A DNA stretch of 64,000 bases from Mucilaginibacter rubeus (GTDB lineage: Bacteria; Bacteroidota; Bacteroidia; Sphingobacteriales; Sphingobacteriaceae). The translations under genes and the position numbers were made by a program. Positions 47,001-55,600 of this stretch are shown here, piece by piece; positions within the stretch are counted from its first letter, which is position 1, and the number at the start of each line of letters is the position of its first letter. The DNA lies in the NCBI RefSeq assembly GCF_014643835.1, contig NZ_BMKD01000004.1, positions 124,001 through 188,000 of the forward strand, given 5' to 3'. The notes beneath the pieces were generated by a model that saw only the letters and a list, made by a program, of their open reading frames with translations, was not told the DNA's origin and made no database searches.

Positions 47001-47859
47001 AGTCAATGATCATATCAATATGGTCGTCTTCCAGTAAGGTTTCACGCTCAAGGATAATCTCATTACGAGGGATAGAAACTACCTCACCGGTATCTTCATC
47101 CACAAAGTCTTCGATCCATGTTTTAAGTACCCTTGCAGCAAGCTTACGGCCAATATATTTCTTAAGGCCTGATTTGCTTACTTTAACCTCGTCGGCCAGT
47201 TCAAACAGCTCTAATATATCTTTATCAGAGTCATAACCAATGGCGCGAAGCAACGTAGTAACCGGGAATTTCTTTTTACGGTCAATGTAAGCATACATCA
47301 CGTTGTTAACGTCTGTAGCAAACTCAATCCATGAACCTTTGAAAGGAATAACACGGGCCGAGTATAATTTTGTACCGTTGGTATGGCGGCTCTGACCAAA
47401 GAACACACCTGGCGAACGGTGTAACTGTGATACAATTACACGCTCGGCACCATTAATAACAAATGTACCTTTTGGCGTCATATATGGGATAGTACCCAGG
47501 TACACGTCCTGTACAATTGTTTCAAAATCTTCGTGCTCCTCATCATTACATGACAGGCGAAGCTTTGCTTTTAATGGTACGCTGTAAGTTAATCCGCGTT
47601 CGATACACTCTTGTATATCATAACGGGGCGGATCAATAAAGTAGTCAAGAAACTCCAGGACAAAGATGTTTCTTGAATCTGAAATAGGAAAGTTTTCGGC
47701 AAACACTTTAAACAGCCCTTCTTTATAACGGTTGTCGGAAGTGGTTTCCAATTGAAAAAATTCCTGGAAAGATTGTAACTGAACATCCAGAAAATCAGGG
47801 TAATCAAGTACCTTTCTACTGGTTGCAAAGTTTACTCTTTGATTATTATTGTTTGCCAA
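44056..47859 (-). CDS. rpoB: RNA polymerase subunit beta
   Basis: 1267 residues. The rifampicin region is visible ([33 protein letters not shown]), with the catalytic-domain [18 protein letters not shown] and the closing [19 protein letters not shown]. The start codon is TTG at 47859: an in-frame TAA lies 18 bases upstream and there is no ATG for about 125 codons, while [16 protein letters not shown] is the expected N-terminus. This unusual start could lower expression. Confidence 0.97.
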   Translation of the reverse strand: MANNNNQRVNFATSRKVLDYPDFLDVQLQSFQEFFQLETTSDNRYKEGLFKVFAENFPISDSRNIFVLEFLDYFIDPPRYDIQECIERGLTYSVPLKAKLRLSCNDEEHEDFETIVQDVYLGTIPYMTPKGTFVINGAERVIVSQLHRSPGVFFGQSRHTNGTKLYSARVIPFKGSWIEFATDVNNVMYAYIDRKKKFPVTTLLRAIGYDSDKDILELFELADEVKVSKSGLKKYIGRKLAARVLKTWIEDFVDEDTGEVVSIPRNEIILERETLLEDDHIDMIIDSGVKTIILNKEDASTSGDYTIIYNTLQKDTSNSEKEAVEHIYRQLRNAEPPDEETARGIIDRLFFSDKRYDLGDVGRYRINRKLKLSTSEETKVLTKQDIIAIVKYLIKLINSKAEVDDIDHLSNRRVRTVGEQLYAQFGVGLARMARTIRERMNIRDNEVFTPTDLINARTLSSVINSFFGTNQLSQFMDQTNPLAEITHKRRLSALGPGGLSRERAGFEVRDVHYTHYGRLCTIETPEGPNIGLISSLCVHAKINNLGFIETPYKRVVDGKVMVDEPVIYLSAEDEDGKTIGQANAVYDDKGEFELPRVKARFEGDFPVIEPERLDLMDIAPNQITSIAASLIPFLEHDDANRALMGSNMQRQAVPLLRPEAPIVGTGLEGRVAKDSRTLINAEGDGVVEYVDANEIRIKYDRNELDRLISFEGDSKSYRLTKFKKTNQSTTMNLKPIVKKGQRVEKGEVLCEGYATQNGELALGRNLKVAFMPWQGYNFEDAIVISERVVSQDIFTSIHVEEFELEVRDTKRGEEELTPDIPNVSEEATKDLDEDGIIRVGAEVKEGDILIGKITPKGESDPSPEEKLLRAIFGDKAGDVKDASLKTPPSIAGVVIDTKLFSRAKKTSKAEEKAQLEKLDNKHDKAVKDLKNTLIEKLFEIVNGKTSQGVYNVYKELQVPKGVKFTQKILVELNYDNINPTKWTTDDDKNDQIKILLHNFNIKYNEELGAYRRDKFAISVGDELPSGIVQMAKVYIAKKRKLKVGDKMAGRHGNKGIVARIVRDEDMPFLEDGTPVDIVLNPLGVPSRMNLGQIYETVLGWAGKELGVKFATPIFDGASHEEVEEWIKKANLPESGRTYLYNGLTGDRFDQQTTVGIIYMLKLGHMVDDKMHARSIGPYSLITQQPLGGKAQFGGQRFGEMEVWALEAFGASNILQEILTVKSDDVIGRAKTYEAIVKGENLPTPSVPESFNVLVHELRGLGLDITLE

Positions 47860-47889
47860 GGTATTTAAATTTTAGTTATTAATTTTTGT

Positions 47890-47973
47890 AGATGTGAGAC
47901 TTGAGACATGAGATCTGAGATATGAAATAGCGATTTGAAAAATCTCAAATCTCATATCTAATATCTCACATCT
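47890..47973. repeat. GAGATNT-type word-repeat palindrome upstream of rpoB
   Basis: Left arm AGATGTGAGACTTGAGACA... (47890-47930) and right arm ATCTCAAATCTCATATCT... (47942-47973) are near reverse complements with a short centre, giving a long hairpin in the rplL-rpoB leader RNA. Its words match the elements at 1495 and 50255. Confidence 0.7.
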
Positions 47974-48000
47974 AATTCAAAACCTTTATAAACAGCAATA

Positions 48001-48027
48001 GACCCCGACCGTTTATGGTCGGAGTCT
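48001..48027 (-). promoter_or_regulatory. GC-rich hairpin between rplL and rpoB
   Basis: Ten-base stem GACTCCGACC/GGTCGGGGTC with one G-U pair in the minus-strand RNA and a 7-base loop, 26 bases after the rplL stop. No U-run follows, so it may be an attenuator or RNA-processing site like the rplL-rpoB junction of E. coli; that parallel is inference. Confidence 0.5.
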
Positions 48028-48052
48028 TGATGCTATATTTCAGTAGGTTAAA

Positions 48053-48436
48053 TTACTTAACCTCAACTACTGCTCCGGCTTCTTCTAATTGTTTTTTCAA
48101 AGATTCAGCTTCTTCTTTAGTTACACCAGTTTTAAGTTCTTTTGGTGCACCGTCAACAAGATCTTTAGCTTCTTTCAAACCAAGGCCAGTTAAGTCTTTT
48201 ACTAATTTAACAACTGCTAATTTAGCGCCACCTGCTTCTTTCAGGATAACGTCAAATGCAGTTTGCTCAGCAGCAGCTGGAGCAGCATCGCCACCGTCAG
48301 CAGCAGGAGCAGCAACTGCTACAGCAGCAGCAGCAGGCTCAATACCATACTCATCTTTTAATATTTGAGCTAATTCGTTTACTTCTTTTACTGTTAAGTT
48401 TACCAACTGTTCAGCAAACGCTTTTAAATCCGCCAT
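48053..48436 (-). CDS. rplL: Ribosomal protein bL12 (L7/L12)
   Basis: 127 residues: N-terminal dimerisation domain [19 protein letters not shown], an Ala-rich hinge (around 35-55) and the C-terminal factor-binding domain (EKTxF-type start, then [20 protein letters not shown]). Stalk protein that recruits GTPase factors to the ribosome. 64 bases after rplJ. Confidence 0.97.
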   Translation of the reverse strand: MADLKAFAEQLVNLTVKEVNELAQILKDEYGIEPAAAAVAVAAPAADGGDAAPAAAEQTAFDVILKEAGGAKLAVVKLVKDLTGLGLKEAKDLVDGAPKELKTGVTKEEAESLKKQLEEAGAVVEVK

Positions 48437-48500
48437 TTTATTTAAATTTTTACTTTTAATGCTTTTTGTTTGTTATTGTCGAACTTTTGCGAGGCGTTCG

Positions 48501-49019
48501 TTAACCTCTTTCCTGTAATGTTTTTACAAGGCCTGCAATTGTAGTTCCGCCTGATTGTAGTGCAGAAAGTACGTTTTTGGCAGGTGATTGTAGTAAGCCA
48601 ACTATCTCGCCGATCAGTTGTTCTTTTGATTTCAGTTTGGTTAAAGTATCTAACTGGTTATCACCTATAAATACTGCCGAATCAATATAAGCTGCTTTTA
48701 AAATTGGTTTTTCACCTGTTTTCCTTAATTGTTTGATCAACTTTGCCGGAGCAGTTGCTGACTTTGAGAAAAGGATTGATGATGAACCTTTTAATACATC
48801 ATATATAGGGCTGAAATCGCCGCCTGCAGCTTCCATAGCTTTTTTGATCAAGCTATTTTTGGTTACCTGCATCGTAATGTCGTTTTCGAAACATTTACGG
48901 CGGATGTTGTTGATCTTGGCTACAGTTAAATCAGAGGTATCAGTGATATAAAAATTACCATACTCTTTGATTTGCTCAGTTAGGGCTACAACAAGGTCGT
49001 ATTTTTCTTCTTTATTCAT
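48501..49019 (-). CDS. rplJ: Ribosomal protein uL10
   Basis: 172 residues with N-terminal rRNA-binding domain (MNKEEKYDLVVALTEQIKEY, VAKINNIRRKCFEND, VTKNSLIKKAM) and a C-terminal helix that holds L12 dimers (residues ~140-172). Base of the ribosomal stalk, 2 bases after the rplA stop. In E. coli the L10 complex represses its own operon; no such site can be told apart here. Confidence 0.97.
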   Translation of the reverse strand: MNKEEKYDLVVALTEQIKEYGNFYITDTSDLTVAKINNIRRKCFENDITMQVTKNSLIKKAMEAAGGDFSPIYDVLKGSSSILFSKSATAPAKLIKQLRKTGEKPILKAAYIDSAVFIGDNQLDTLTKLKSKEQLIGEIVGLLQSPAKNVLSALQSGGTTIAGLVKTLQERG

Positions 49020-49021
49020 GA

Positions 49022-49720
49022 TTAGATCCCCGCTACTGATTTAGTTTCAACTGTAATTCCAGGCGACATAGTTGAAGAGATATGAATGCTCTTGAAATAT
49101 GTTCCTTTTGCTGCAGAAGGTTTTAATTTAGAGATTGTTTGCAATACTTCTAATGCATTCTCATAAATTTTATCTGCAGAGAAAGATGCTTTTCCTATTG
49201 AAGTGTGGATGATACCGGTTTTGTCAACCTTGAAATCGATTTTACCACCTTTTACCTCAGTTACAGCTTTACCAACTTCTGGGGTAACTGTACCTGATTT
49301 AGGGTTTGGCATAAGGTTACGCGGGCCTAAAATACGACCTAAACGACCTACCTTCGCCATAACACTTGGCATAGTAATGATAATATCAACATCAGTCCAT
49401 CCGCCTTCAATCTTGGCAATATAATCATCCAAACCTACGTAATCTGCACCTGCGTCTTTAGCTTCTTGTTCCTTATCAGGAGTACAAAGCACTAATACAC
49501 GTACAGTTTTACCGGTTCCATGAGGTAATGTTGCAATACCACGTACCATTTGATTGGCTTTACGCGGGTCAACACCTAAACGAACGTCTATATCAACTGA
49601 TGAATCAAATTTAGTAAGGGTTAATTCCTTTACCAATGCAGATGCATCCTGTAATGTGTACGATTTGTTTGCCTCAATTTTGGAGAGTGCCACTTTTTGA
49701 TTTTTTGTTAATCTTGCCAC
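49022..49720 (-). CDS. rplA: Ribosomal protein uL1
   Basis: 232 residues with [41 protein letters not shown], and the L1 motif region [20 protein letters not shown]. Starts with GTG at 49720. Part of the L1 stalk that moves deacylated tRNA; also a likely autoregulator as in other bacteria. 28 bases after rplK. Confidence 0.97.
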   Translation of the reverse strand: MARLTKNQKVALSKIEANKSYTLQDASALVKELTLTKFDSSVDIDVRLGVDPRKANQMVRGIATLPHGTGKTVRVLVLCTPDKEQEAKDAGADYVGLDDYIAKIEGGWTDVDIIITMPSVMAKVGRLGRILGPRNLMPNPKSGTVTPEVGKAVTEVKGGKIDFKVDKTGIIHTSIGKASFSADKIYENALEVLQTISKLKPSAAKGTYFKSIHISSTMSPGITVETKSVAGI

Positions 49721-49748
49721 TGTCTTTAAACTGATTTGTATAAATTAA

Positions 49749-50189
49749 TTAATTCCAGGGAGCTGTACCTGATACGGTAATTCCCATGCTGCGGGCAGTA
49801 CCTGCCACCATTTTCATGGCCGATTCAACTGTGAATGCATTCAAGTCAACCATTTTATCTTTTGCTATAGTCTCAACCTGTTCCCAGTTAACACTGGCAA
49901 CTTTTTTACGGTTAGGCTCAGCAGAACCACTCTTTAAACCGGTAGCTTCCAATAACTGGATAGCAACGGGCGGGGTTTTGATGATAAATTCGAATGATTT
50001 GTCAACATAAACAGTAATCAAAACAGGCAATACTTTTCCAGCTTTGTCCTGGGTGCGTGCATTAAATTGTTTGCAAAACTCCATGATGTTCACACCTTTT
50101 GCACCCAATGCAGGGCCAATTGGTGGTGATGGGTTTGCGGCGCCGCCTTTAACTTGCAGCTTAACCATTGCACCGATCTCTTTTGCCAT
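49749..50189 (-). CDS. rplK: Ribosomal protein uL11
   Basis: 146 residues with [40 protein letters not shown] and the C-terminal rRNA-binding end [12 protein letters not shown]. Part of the GTPase-associated centre. First gene of rplKAJL, separated from nusG by a word-repeat spacer (50255-50386). Confidence 0.97.
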   Translation of the reverse strand: MAKEIGAMVKLQVKGGAANPSPPIGPALGAKGVNIMEFCKQFNARTQDKAGKVLPVLITVYVDKSFEFIIKTPPVAIQLLEATGLKSGSAEPNRKKVASVNWEQVETIAKDKMVDLNAFTVESAMKMVAGTARSMGITVSGTAPWN

Positions 50190-50254
50190 TTTAATTTACT
50201 TTAATTATAAACTCAATGTTAGTAAGTGGAAGCTAAGTAACATTTAAGATTTTT

Positions 50255-50386
50255 AGATTTGAGTATTGAGATGTGAGATATGAGACTCCCAAGCTAAATA
50301 CCCGCTTCTTTTTTATATTATTAATTATTCAAGATCGATATAAGAAAAGGGAAACTCTCAAATCTCATATTTAACATCTCAAATCT
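50255..50386. repeat. GAGATNT-type word-repeat palindrome between nusG and rplK
   Basis: Left arm (50255-50295) AGATTTGAGTATTGAGATGTGAG... and right arm (50350-50386) CTCTCAAATCTCATATTTAAC... pair to a long imperfect hairpin; the right arm runs into the nusG stop codon. Same word family as elements at 1495 and 47890. Confidence 0.7.
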
Positions 50387-50927
50387 ATTCTTTCTCTACC
50401 TGCATGTAATTCAATTCAAGCGGCGTACGGCGCCCGAATATCTTTACCATTACTTTCAGTTTCTTTTTCTCTTCGTTAACCTCTTCAATAACGCCGCTGA
50501 AACCGTTGAAAGGTCCGTCCATAACTTTAACGGCCTCACCAACATAATAAGGTACATTCATGGTTTCGCCCTGTGTGCTCATCTCGTCAACCTTACCTAA
50601 AATCCGGTTAACTTCTGACTGGCGAAGCGGTATAGCGTTTCCGGCTTTATCGCCCAGAAAACCTATAACACTGTTTATATTTTTAATGATGTGTTCAGTT
50701 TCGCCATCTAAAACGGCTTCCATAAGCACATAGCCCGGAAAGTAGTTACGCTCTTTCGCGATCTTCTTTCCATCACGCATCTGATAATACTTCTCGGTAG
50801 GTATTAATACCTGTGGTACCAAATGACTAATGCCCAAACGGCTAATTTCGGCATCTATGTATTGTTTAACTTTCTTTTCCTTACCACTAATAGCCCTAAC
50901 TACATACCATTTCAATTGATCACTCAT
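50385..50927 (-). CDS. nusG: Transcription elongation factor NusG
   Basis: 180 residues: NGN domain ([32 protein letters not shown]) and a KOW domain ([21 protein letters not shown]). Binds RNA polymerase and links it to Rho and the ribosome. 17 bases after secE; its stop lies inside a word-repeat element. Confidence 0.96.
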   Translation of the reverse strand: MSDQLKWYVVRAISGKEKKVKQYIDAEISRLGISHLVPQVLIPTEKYYQMRDGKKIAKERNYFPGYVLMEAVLDGETEHIIKNINSVIGFLGDKAGNAIPLRQSEVNRILGKVDEMSTQGETMNVPYYVGEAVKVMDGPFNGFSGVIEEVNEEKKKLKVMVKIFGRRTPLELNYMQVEKE

Positions 50928-50944
50928 CTCCGTCTCCCCTGATA

Positions 50945-51139
50945 TTATGTTAGTGATGTGTAAAACAGTTTAAGCAAATAATTAATGATCTGGTCCATAC
51001 CTAAGATAACCAGCGCAATAATTATAGCGGCAACCAATACCAAAACAGCGCTGCTCTGAAGCTCGCGCCATGTAGGCCAGGTAACCTTTTCGGTTAACTC
51101 GATGTATGACTCTTTAATATATTCAGCTACGCCTGCCAT
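50945..51139 (-). CDS. secE: Preprotein translocase subunit SecE
   Basis: 64 residues from the ATG at 51139: [20 protein letters not shown] with the conserved amphipathic region (TWPTW), then one membrane helix ([18 protein letters not shown]). The open frame continues upstream only into the tRNA-Trp gene, so that part is not coding. Stabilises SecY in the translocon. Confidence 0.95.
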   Translation of the reverse strand: MAGVAEYIKESYIELTEKVTWPTWRELQSSAVLVLVAAIIIALVILGMDQIINYLLKLFYTSLT

Positions 51140-51157
51140 TTTTATATTGTGCTTAAG

Positions 51158-51228
51158 CACGGGAACAAGGATTCGAACCCTGATCAAAGGTTTTGGAGAC
51201 CTCTATTCTACCGTTGAACTATTCCCGT
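51158..51228 (-). tRNA. tRNA-Trp (CCA)
   Basis: 71-base cloverleaf: acceptor ACGGGAA pairing with TTCCCGT, anticodon loop CTCCAAA giving CCA, T-arm GGTTCGAATCC. No encoded CCA end. Lies between tuf and secE, 18 bases before secE. Confidence 0.95.
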
Positions 51229-51244
51229 GTGTTATTTATAATAA

Positions 51245-51285
51245 GAAAACATAAGTTTGCCGTTAAAGGCTAAACTTATGTTTTC
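51245..51285 (-). terminator. Hairpin after tuf
   Basis: Perfect 14-base stem GAAAACATAAGTTT (51245-51258) with 51272-51285, plus an inner GCC/GGC pair, 27 bases after the tuf stop. On the minus strand TTATTAT follows, so it may be a partial terminator or an RNA-processing site ahead of tRNA-Trp. Confidence 0.65.
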
Positions 51286-51311
51286 AAATTAACCTTTTTA
51301 TTGAAATATTA

Positions 51312-52499
51312 TTATTTCAAGATTTCAGTTACCTGACCAGCACCTACGGTACGACCACCTTCACGGATAGCGAAACGTAAGCCTTTTTCCATTGCGATAG
51401 CGTTGATCAGTTTTACAGTGATTGTAACGTTATCACCTGGCATAACCATTTCTACACCTGGTTCTAATGAAATCTCACCAGTAACGTCAGTGGTACGGAA
51501 ATAGAATTGCGGGCGGTATTTGTTGAAGAATGGAGTGTGACGGCCACCTTCTGCTTTTGATAATACGTAAACTTCTGCTTTGAAATCGGTGTGAGGAGTT
51601 ACTGAACCTGGTTTGCAGATAACCATACCACGACGGATATCAGTTTTCTCAATACCACGTAACAATAAACCTACGTTGTCACCAGCTTCACCACGGTCAA
51701 GGATTTTGCGGAACATCTCAACACCAGTTACGGTTGATTTCAAGTTCTCAGCACCCATACCCAGGATATCAACAGGCTCACCAGAGTTGATTACACCACG
51801 CTCAATACGACCGGTAGCAACAGTACCACGACCAGTGATTGAGAACACGTCTTCAACAGGCATCAAGAAAGGAAGATCTGTCAAACGTGGAGGGATTGGG
51901 ATGTAGCTATCTACAGCATCCATCAACTCCATGATTTTACCAACCCAGGTAGGATCGCCGTTAAGGCCACCTAATGCAGAACCCTGGATAACTGGAATAT
52001 CATCACCTGGGAATTCGTAGAACGATAATAATTCACGAACTTCCATTTCTACTAACTCTAATAATTCCGGATCATCAACCATGTCAACTTTGTTCATGAA
52101 AACAACAAGTGCAGGTACACCTACCTGACGAGCTAACAGGATGTGCTCACGAGTTTGTGGCATCGGACCATCAGTTGCAGCAACTACGATGATTGCACCG
52201 TCCATTTGCGCAGCACCAGTAACCATGTTTTTCACATAATCCGCGTGACCTGGACAGTCAACGTGTGCATAGTGACGGTTAGCTGTTGAATATTCAACGT
52301 GGGCAGTGTTGATGGTAATACCACGTTCTTTTTCTTCAGGAGCCGAGTCAATTGAATCAAATGAACGAGCTTCTGATAAACCTGCATCAGCCAAAACTTT
52401 AGTAATAGCTGCGGTAAGGGTTGTTTTACCGTGGTCAACGTGACCGATTGTACCGATGTTTAAGTGCGGCTTACTGCGGTCAAACTTTTCTTTTGCCAT
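51312..52499 (-). CDS. tuf: Elongation factor Tu
   Basis: 395 residues: P-loop GHVDHGKTT (19-27), the [12 protein letters not shown] switch II motif, NKVDMVDD, and a C-terminal beta-barrel ([19 protein letters not shown]). Delivers aminoacyl-tRNA to the ribosome. It lies in the classical tRNA-tuf-secE-nusG-rpl-rpo order. Confidence 0.98.
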   Translation of the reverse strand: MAKEKFDRSKPHLNIGTIGHVDHGKTTLTAAITKVLADAGLSEARSFDSIDSAPEEKERGITINTAHVEYSTANRHYAHVDCPGHADYVKNMVTGAAQMDGAIIVVAATDGPMPQTREHILLARQVGVPALVVFMNKVDMVDDPELLELVEMEVRELLSFYEFPGDDIPVIQGSALGGLNGDPTWVGKIMELMDAVDSYIPIPPRLTDLPFLMPVEDVFSITGRGTVATGRIERGVINSGEPVDILGMGAENLKSTVTGVEMFRKILDRGEAGDNVGLLLRGIEKTDIRRGMVICKPGSVTPHTDFKAEVYVLSKAEGGRHTPFFNKYRPQFYFRTTDVTGEISLEPGVEMVMPGDNVTITVKLINAIAMEKGLRFAIREGGRTVGAGQVTEILK

Positions 52500-52557
52500 G
52501 ATCTATAAATTATTTTTGTAGGTTAATTTTAACTTTAATGTATGTTTTATAACACCG

Positions 52558-52629
<72 letters not shown>

Positions 52630-52638
52630 TTATTTTTT

Positions 52639-52746
52639 GATTTCGGATTTCGGATGTTCGATGCCGGATTTATTCCTTTCTCTACTTGCCTTACCCGGCA
52701 TCTAATTTTTTGCTTAGTTCAATTCGGAAATTTCAAATCCGACATC
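52639..52746. repeat. TCGGATT-type word-repeat palindrome between tRNA-Gly and tRNA-Thr
   Basis: Left arm GATTTCGGATTTCGGATGTT (from 52639) and right arm ending ATTTCAAATCCGACATC (to 52746) are loosely complementary, with ATGCCGG/CCGGCAT inside. Fills the spacer between the two tRNA genes. Confidence 0.5.
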
Positions 52747-52750
52747 ACCG

Positions 52751-52823
52751 AGCGGAAGACGAGGTTCGAACTCGCGACCTATAGCTTGGAAGGCTATCGC
52801 TCTACCAACTGAGCTACTTCCGC
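52751..52823 (-). tRNA. tRNA-Gly (TCC)
   Basis: 73-base cloverleaf; acceptor GCGGAAG with CTTCCGC, anticodon stem ATAGC/GCTAT and loop CTTCCAA giving TCC, T-arm GAGTTCGAACCTC. Confidence 0.95.
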
Positions 52824-52900
52824 TTATTCAGCTTTCGGTTTGCAGTTTTCAATTAGCAGCTTAACCGCTCAATGACACCCATTCCTCAAACCCTTTTAAT

Positions 52901-52964
52901 CAAGTTAGCAGTTTATAGTTCGGTTAACAAAACTGCTAACTGCGAACTACAAACTGCTTACTTG
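52901..52964. repeat. AGTTAGCAGTTTG-type palindrome between tRNA-Tyr and tRNA-Gly
   Basis: CAAGTTAGCAGTTTATAGTT at the left and AACTACAAACTGCTTACTTG at the right form a ~25-base near-perfect stem, with words of the AGCAGTTTG type repeated inside. Another example of the operon's hairpin elements. Confidence 0.7.
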
Positions 52965-52969
52965 ATAAG

Positions 52970-53050
52970 TGGGGGGAGAAGGATTCGAACCTTCGTAGCC
53001 GAAGCAACGGATTTACAGTCCGTCCCATTTGACCGCTCTGGTATCCCCCC
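52970..53050 (-). tRNA. tRNA-Tyr (GTA)
   Basis: 81-base class II tRNA with long variable arm; acceptor GGGGGGA with TCCCCCC, anticodon loop CTGTAAA giving GTA, T-arm GGTTCGAATCC. Confidence 0.95.
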
Positions 53051-53115
53051 GGTAGTTGTTTCCGGATTTGCGATATCCAAAATTGAAGCTAAATACCTCA
53101 ATCCGAAAAAAACTG

Positions 53116-53188
<73 letters not shown>

Positions 53189-53246
53189 TTATATTTATTT
53201 TGCCTTTACATTATCTAAACGCGGTGTTGCTTTCGATAACGGAGCG

Positions 53247-53254
53247 CAAAAGTA
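53247..53254 (-). promoter_or_regulatory. -7 element (TACTTTTG) of the tRNA-tuf-rpo operon
   Basis: Minus strand reads TACTTTTG, an exact TAnnTTTG match, about 60 bases before tRNA-Thr(TGT). The -33 region is AT-rich (TTTAAAA) without a clean TTTG. The rest of the spacer to 53360 shows no other feature. Confidence 0.5.
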
Positions 53255-53366
53255 ATAAGCTTTTTGATATTTTAAAGAACTATTTTAACTTTTTTTCGAG
53301 GCGTTAAATACCTCCCCGAAAGGGACTGCAAATCTACAAAAAATAACGCCACGTCAAAATTTTTTA

Positions 53367-53402
53367 TCAAAAAAAATCGGCAGGCTAAAAACCTGCCGAT
53401 TT
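53367..53402 (-). terminator. Terminator after hpf/raiA
   Basis: Stem AATCGGCAGG (53375-53384) with CCTGCCGATT (53392-53401), followed on the minus strand by eight T. About 28 bases after the stop codon. Confidence 0.9.
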
Positions 53403-53429
53403 ACGCTTAAAACAAGCCTTTTTATAATA

Positions 53430-53777
53430 TTAAAAACCCTCCTCAACTGCCGTTAAAACAGCTTTTTTTGCTGTAGCATCAGCAAGGGCTTTCTTTTGTT
53501 TATGCTTTTCAATTTGCTTCCTCAGGCTTTCAACCGCCAGGTCGGTAGCTTCCTCAAAACTCTTACACTTCTCTTTTGCAAATATTTGATTTCCGGGTAG
53601 CAATAATTTGATCTCCGTTATCTTATTACATTCATCTTCCACATTCTCAAGCTTTAAGTAAACTTCACCGCTAATAATATGGTCATAAAACGTATCAAGC
53701 TTATCAGCTTTTTTCTGAATAAAATCTAAAAGTTTCTTGTCTGCGGTGAAATGAATTGACTGCACTGTAATTTTCAT
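53430..53777 (-). CDS. hpf: Ribosome hibernation factor HPF/RaiA (short form)
   Basis: 115 residues of the S30AE family: KITVQSIHFTADKKLLDFIQ, KKADKLDTFYDHIISGEVYL and the basic C-terminal EATDLAVESLRKQIEKHKQK. It lacks the dimerising C-terminal domain of long HPF, so it is the short form that binds the 30S decoding region in stationary phase. It follows xerC by 12 bases. Confidence 0.9.
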   Translation of the reverse strand: MKITVQSIHFTADKKLLDFIQKKADKLDTFYDHIISGEVYLKLENVEDECNKITEIKLLLPGNQIFAKEKCKSFEEATDLAVESLRKQIEKHKQKKALADATAKKAVLTAVEEGF

Positions 53778-53789
53778 GTTTCCTCCTTT

Positions 53790-54701
53790 TTAAGCCTTTG
53801 GATGGGCGAGTTTATAAATAGATTTTAGTCTTTCAACTGAATTGTGCGTGTAAATTTGGGTTGCGCTCAGGTTGGCGTGTCCCAAAAGCTCCTTAATTGA
53901 ATTTAAATCGGCCCCGTTATTTAGCATAGTGGTTGCAAAGGTGTGCCTGAGCACATGTGGGCTCCGTTTATTTTGGGTTGATATGTTAGACAGATATTTT
54001 TGCACTATTAAATAAATCAATTTCGGATAAGCATCGGCTCCTTTATTTGTAACGATTAATGTGAAGGAATTGTTATCAAAATTTTGATTTTTCTTTACCT
54101 CCAGATATTCGGGCAGCAGGGCCTTCAGCTCATTATTAATAGGGATAATGCGCTCTTTGTTACGCTTACCCAGTACCTTTACCACTCCCCCCTCAAAGCT
54201 AATATCCTGTTGCTTAATACCTAACAGTTCGGCAAGGCGCATGCCGGTGCCAAACAACAGCTCAATAACAAGCTTATCGCGCAGGCCCGGAAAATCATTT
54301 GTAAAAATGTCATCACTATCTAACATTTTTGTGAGGCGCGTATCTTCAACCACTACGGGCAACGTTTTAGCAACTTTTTGCGACCGTACCCTTGATACCG
54401 GGTTGGTTTCAACAATACCTTCCTGCAATAAAAATTTGAAGTATTTGCGTAGCGTGGCCATTTTACGGTTAACCGAACGGCCGGTAAGTTTTTGATCAAT
54501 AAGCTCAACCATCCAGTTACGGATGTCATGGTAGCTTACCTGCGATGGATGGGTAATAACCGGCTCAGGTGCGGGATCGGCACCGCCGGGATTGTTTAAA
54601 AAGCGCATAAACTGATCCAGATCAGACTGATATGCGGAAACAGTATGCACTGAATACCGCTTTTCGTACTTGATGTACTGGATAAAACGCTCTAAAAACA
54701 T
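53790..54701 (-). CDS. xerC: Tyrosine recombinase XerC/XerD type
   Basis: 303 residues with an N-terminal SAM-like core-binding domain (FIQYIKYEKRYSVHTVSAYQ) and a complete catalytic domain: Arg in GTGMRLAEL, Lys in GKRNKERIIP, HVLRH box, GH in LLGHANLSATQIY and the nucleophilic Tyr in that last motif. Acts at the dif site in chromosome dimer resolution. It lies between rpsU and hpf, with no mobile-element genes nearby, supporting a housekeeping role. Confidence 0.92.
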   Translation of the reverse strand: MFLERFIQYIKYEKRYSVHTVSAYQSDLDQFMRFLNNPGGADPAPEPVITHPSQVSYHDIRNWMVELIDQKLTGRSVNRKMATLRKYFKFLLQEGIVETNPVSRVRSQKVAKTLPVVVEDTRLTKMLDSDDIFTNDFPGLRDKLVIELLFGTGMRLAELLGIKQQDISFEGGVVKVLGKRNKERIIPINNELKALLPEYLEVKKNQNFDNNSFTLIVTNKGADAYPKLIYLIVQKYLSNISTQNKRSPHVLRHTFATTMLNNGADLNSIKELLGHANLSATQIYTHNSVERLKSIYKLAHPKA

Positions 54702-54703
54702 AA

Positions 54704-54747
54704 AAAACTATTTATACATCCGGGATTATGAATGTACAAATAGTTTT
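54704..54747 (-). terminator. Terminator between rpsU and xerC
   Basis: 16-base stem (54704-54719 with 54732-54747, one G-U wobble); on the minus strand it ends in TTTTTT and lies directly before the xerC start, so xerC is read from its own promoter or by readthrough. Confidence 0.8.
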
Positions 54748-54792
54748 AATATAGTGTCAAGAAATTAATTAATTCTTTTCAACAAAAAAGAA

Positions 54793-54984
54793 TTAAACAG
54801 TTTCCTGGTTTAAAGTCTGTTTGTAGATAGCATGTTTAACAACATGACGACGGGTTACAGATTTTTTTTCGAAAGCCTGACGACTGCGTAGTTCTCTTAA
54901 AACACCTGTTTTTTCGAATTTCTTTTTGAAGCGTTTCAATGCTTTGTCTAATGATTCGCCGTCTTTTACGTTAATAATGATCAT
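54793..54984 (-). CDS. rpsU: Ribosomal protein bS21
   Basis: 63 residues from the ATG at 54984: IIINVKDGESLDKALKRFKK, then RELRSRQAFEKKSVTRR and a basic end. The longer frame from a TTG at 55008 is not the start: its first codons are the Shine-Dalgarno region. An AAAGGAGGT sequence lies 12 bases before the ATG, rare in this phylum, and an ideal promoter lies just upstream. In Bacteroidota bS21 helps hide the anti-SD of 16S rRNA. Confidence 0.96.
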   Translation of the reverse strand: MIIINVKDGESLDKALKRFKKKFEKTGVLRELRSRQAFEKKSVTRRHVVKHAIYKQTLNQETV

Positions 54985-54996
54985 AATTCCTAAAAT

Positions 54997-55015
54997 ACCT
55001 CCTTTCAAGGGAGGG
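54997..55015 (-). promoter_or_regulatory. Strong Shine-Dalgarno of rpsU with facing CCTCC
   Basis: AAAGGAGGT (54997-55005) is complementary to the 16S rRNA tail; CCCTCCC (55009-55015) just upstream can pair with GGAGG across a 7-base loop. Whether the CCTCC is in the transcript depends on the start site, which may lie within it. Confidence 0.6.
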
Positions 55016-55046
55016 CAAAGATAATCACAATGTTTTGAATATCAAA
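55016..55046 (-). promoter_or_regulatory. Consensus Bacteroidota promoter of rpsU
   Basis: Minus strand: TTTG (55043-55046), 19-base spacer, TATCTTTG (55016-55023). Matches the TTTG-N19-TAnnTTTG consensus exactly, giving a leader of about 25-30 bases. The rest of the spacer to 55239 is AT-rich with nothing recognised. Confidence 0.8.
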
Positions 55047-55239
55047 TAGAGAGCGGGAATTATTTTTTGATTTGAAGATTACAACGATTGAAGTATGATT
55101 GCACCGATGGTATGATGAATTAAAGTACTATATCTTTTAATATAAAAACTACTTATCTAACTTTCTTAACAAACTTTACCCTCACATTCTTTTAATAGGA
55201 CATTTGTAATAAATATATTGTAATATCAATCTAAATAGA

Positions 55240-55530
55240 ATGAATTTCAACGACTACTTTCTTCATGACGCAACAGTTTTAAAGGTTATCGAATATCCAG
55301 AAACTCAAACATTCGACTTTCATATTAACTACCCTATAAATTGGGAAGAGAATATTTTTGAACCTAAGATTATAAGATTTAACAATGTTACTTTGTACCA
55401 CCGCAATGAGATAAGATTTAATGGTCTTCCCACTATACTTAAAGTTGACATTATAAACGAGCATAAAATAGCGTTGATCACCAATTCAGGTGAAAGAATA
55501 ATTGAATTTGAAACCTGGGTATTGATATAG
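55240..55530 (+). CDS. Small protein of unknown function
   Basis: 96 residues, no signal or membrane segment, rich in Ile, Asn and Phe with alternating pattern suggestive of beta strands (FDFHINYPINWEENIF, KIALITNSGERIIEFE). The start NFNDYFLHDATVLKVIEY resembles small proteins beginning with an H-D-A/C-x-h motif that often appear as orphan or immunity-like genes, but I cannot assign a family. It is the only plus-strand gene between rpsU and crtI and is followed by a terminator; base composition is more AT-rich than neighbours, which hints at recent acquisition. Confidence 0.6.
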   Translation: MNFNDYFLHDATVLKVIEYPETQTFDFHINYPINWEENIFEPKIIRFNNVTLYHRNEIRFNGLPTILKVDIINEHKIALITNSGERIIEFETWVLI

Positions 55531-55544
55531 ATAAATCCTCCATA

Positions 55545-55579
55545 AACAACAAAGGCCGCCAATGGCAGCCTTTGTTGTT
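55545..55579. terminator. Bidirectional terminator between small orphan gene and susD
   Basis: Stem AACAACAAAGG (55545-55555) with CCTTTGTTGTT (55569-55579) and a GGC/GCC inner extension. Ends the plus-strand orphan gene and the minus-strand susD, whose stop is at 55601. Confidence 0.7.
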
Positions 55580-55600
55580 CTCATAACCTATAAGCAATAA

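Noticed and set aside
40178-47006. Numerous open frames antisense to rpoB and rpoC
   Set aside because: All overlap strongly conserved coding sequence of the RNA polymerase genes and show low-complexity or basic composition typical of antisense frames.
51140-51187. N-terminal extension of SecE
   Set aside because: The upstream codons come from the tRNA-Trp gene; the conserved SecE start is the ATG at 51139.
53790-54701. xerC considered as a mobile-element integrase
   Set aside because: No attachment repeats or cargo genes; it sits in a conserved housekeeping setting with rpsU and hpf and has standard XerC/D features.
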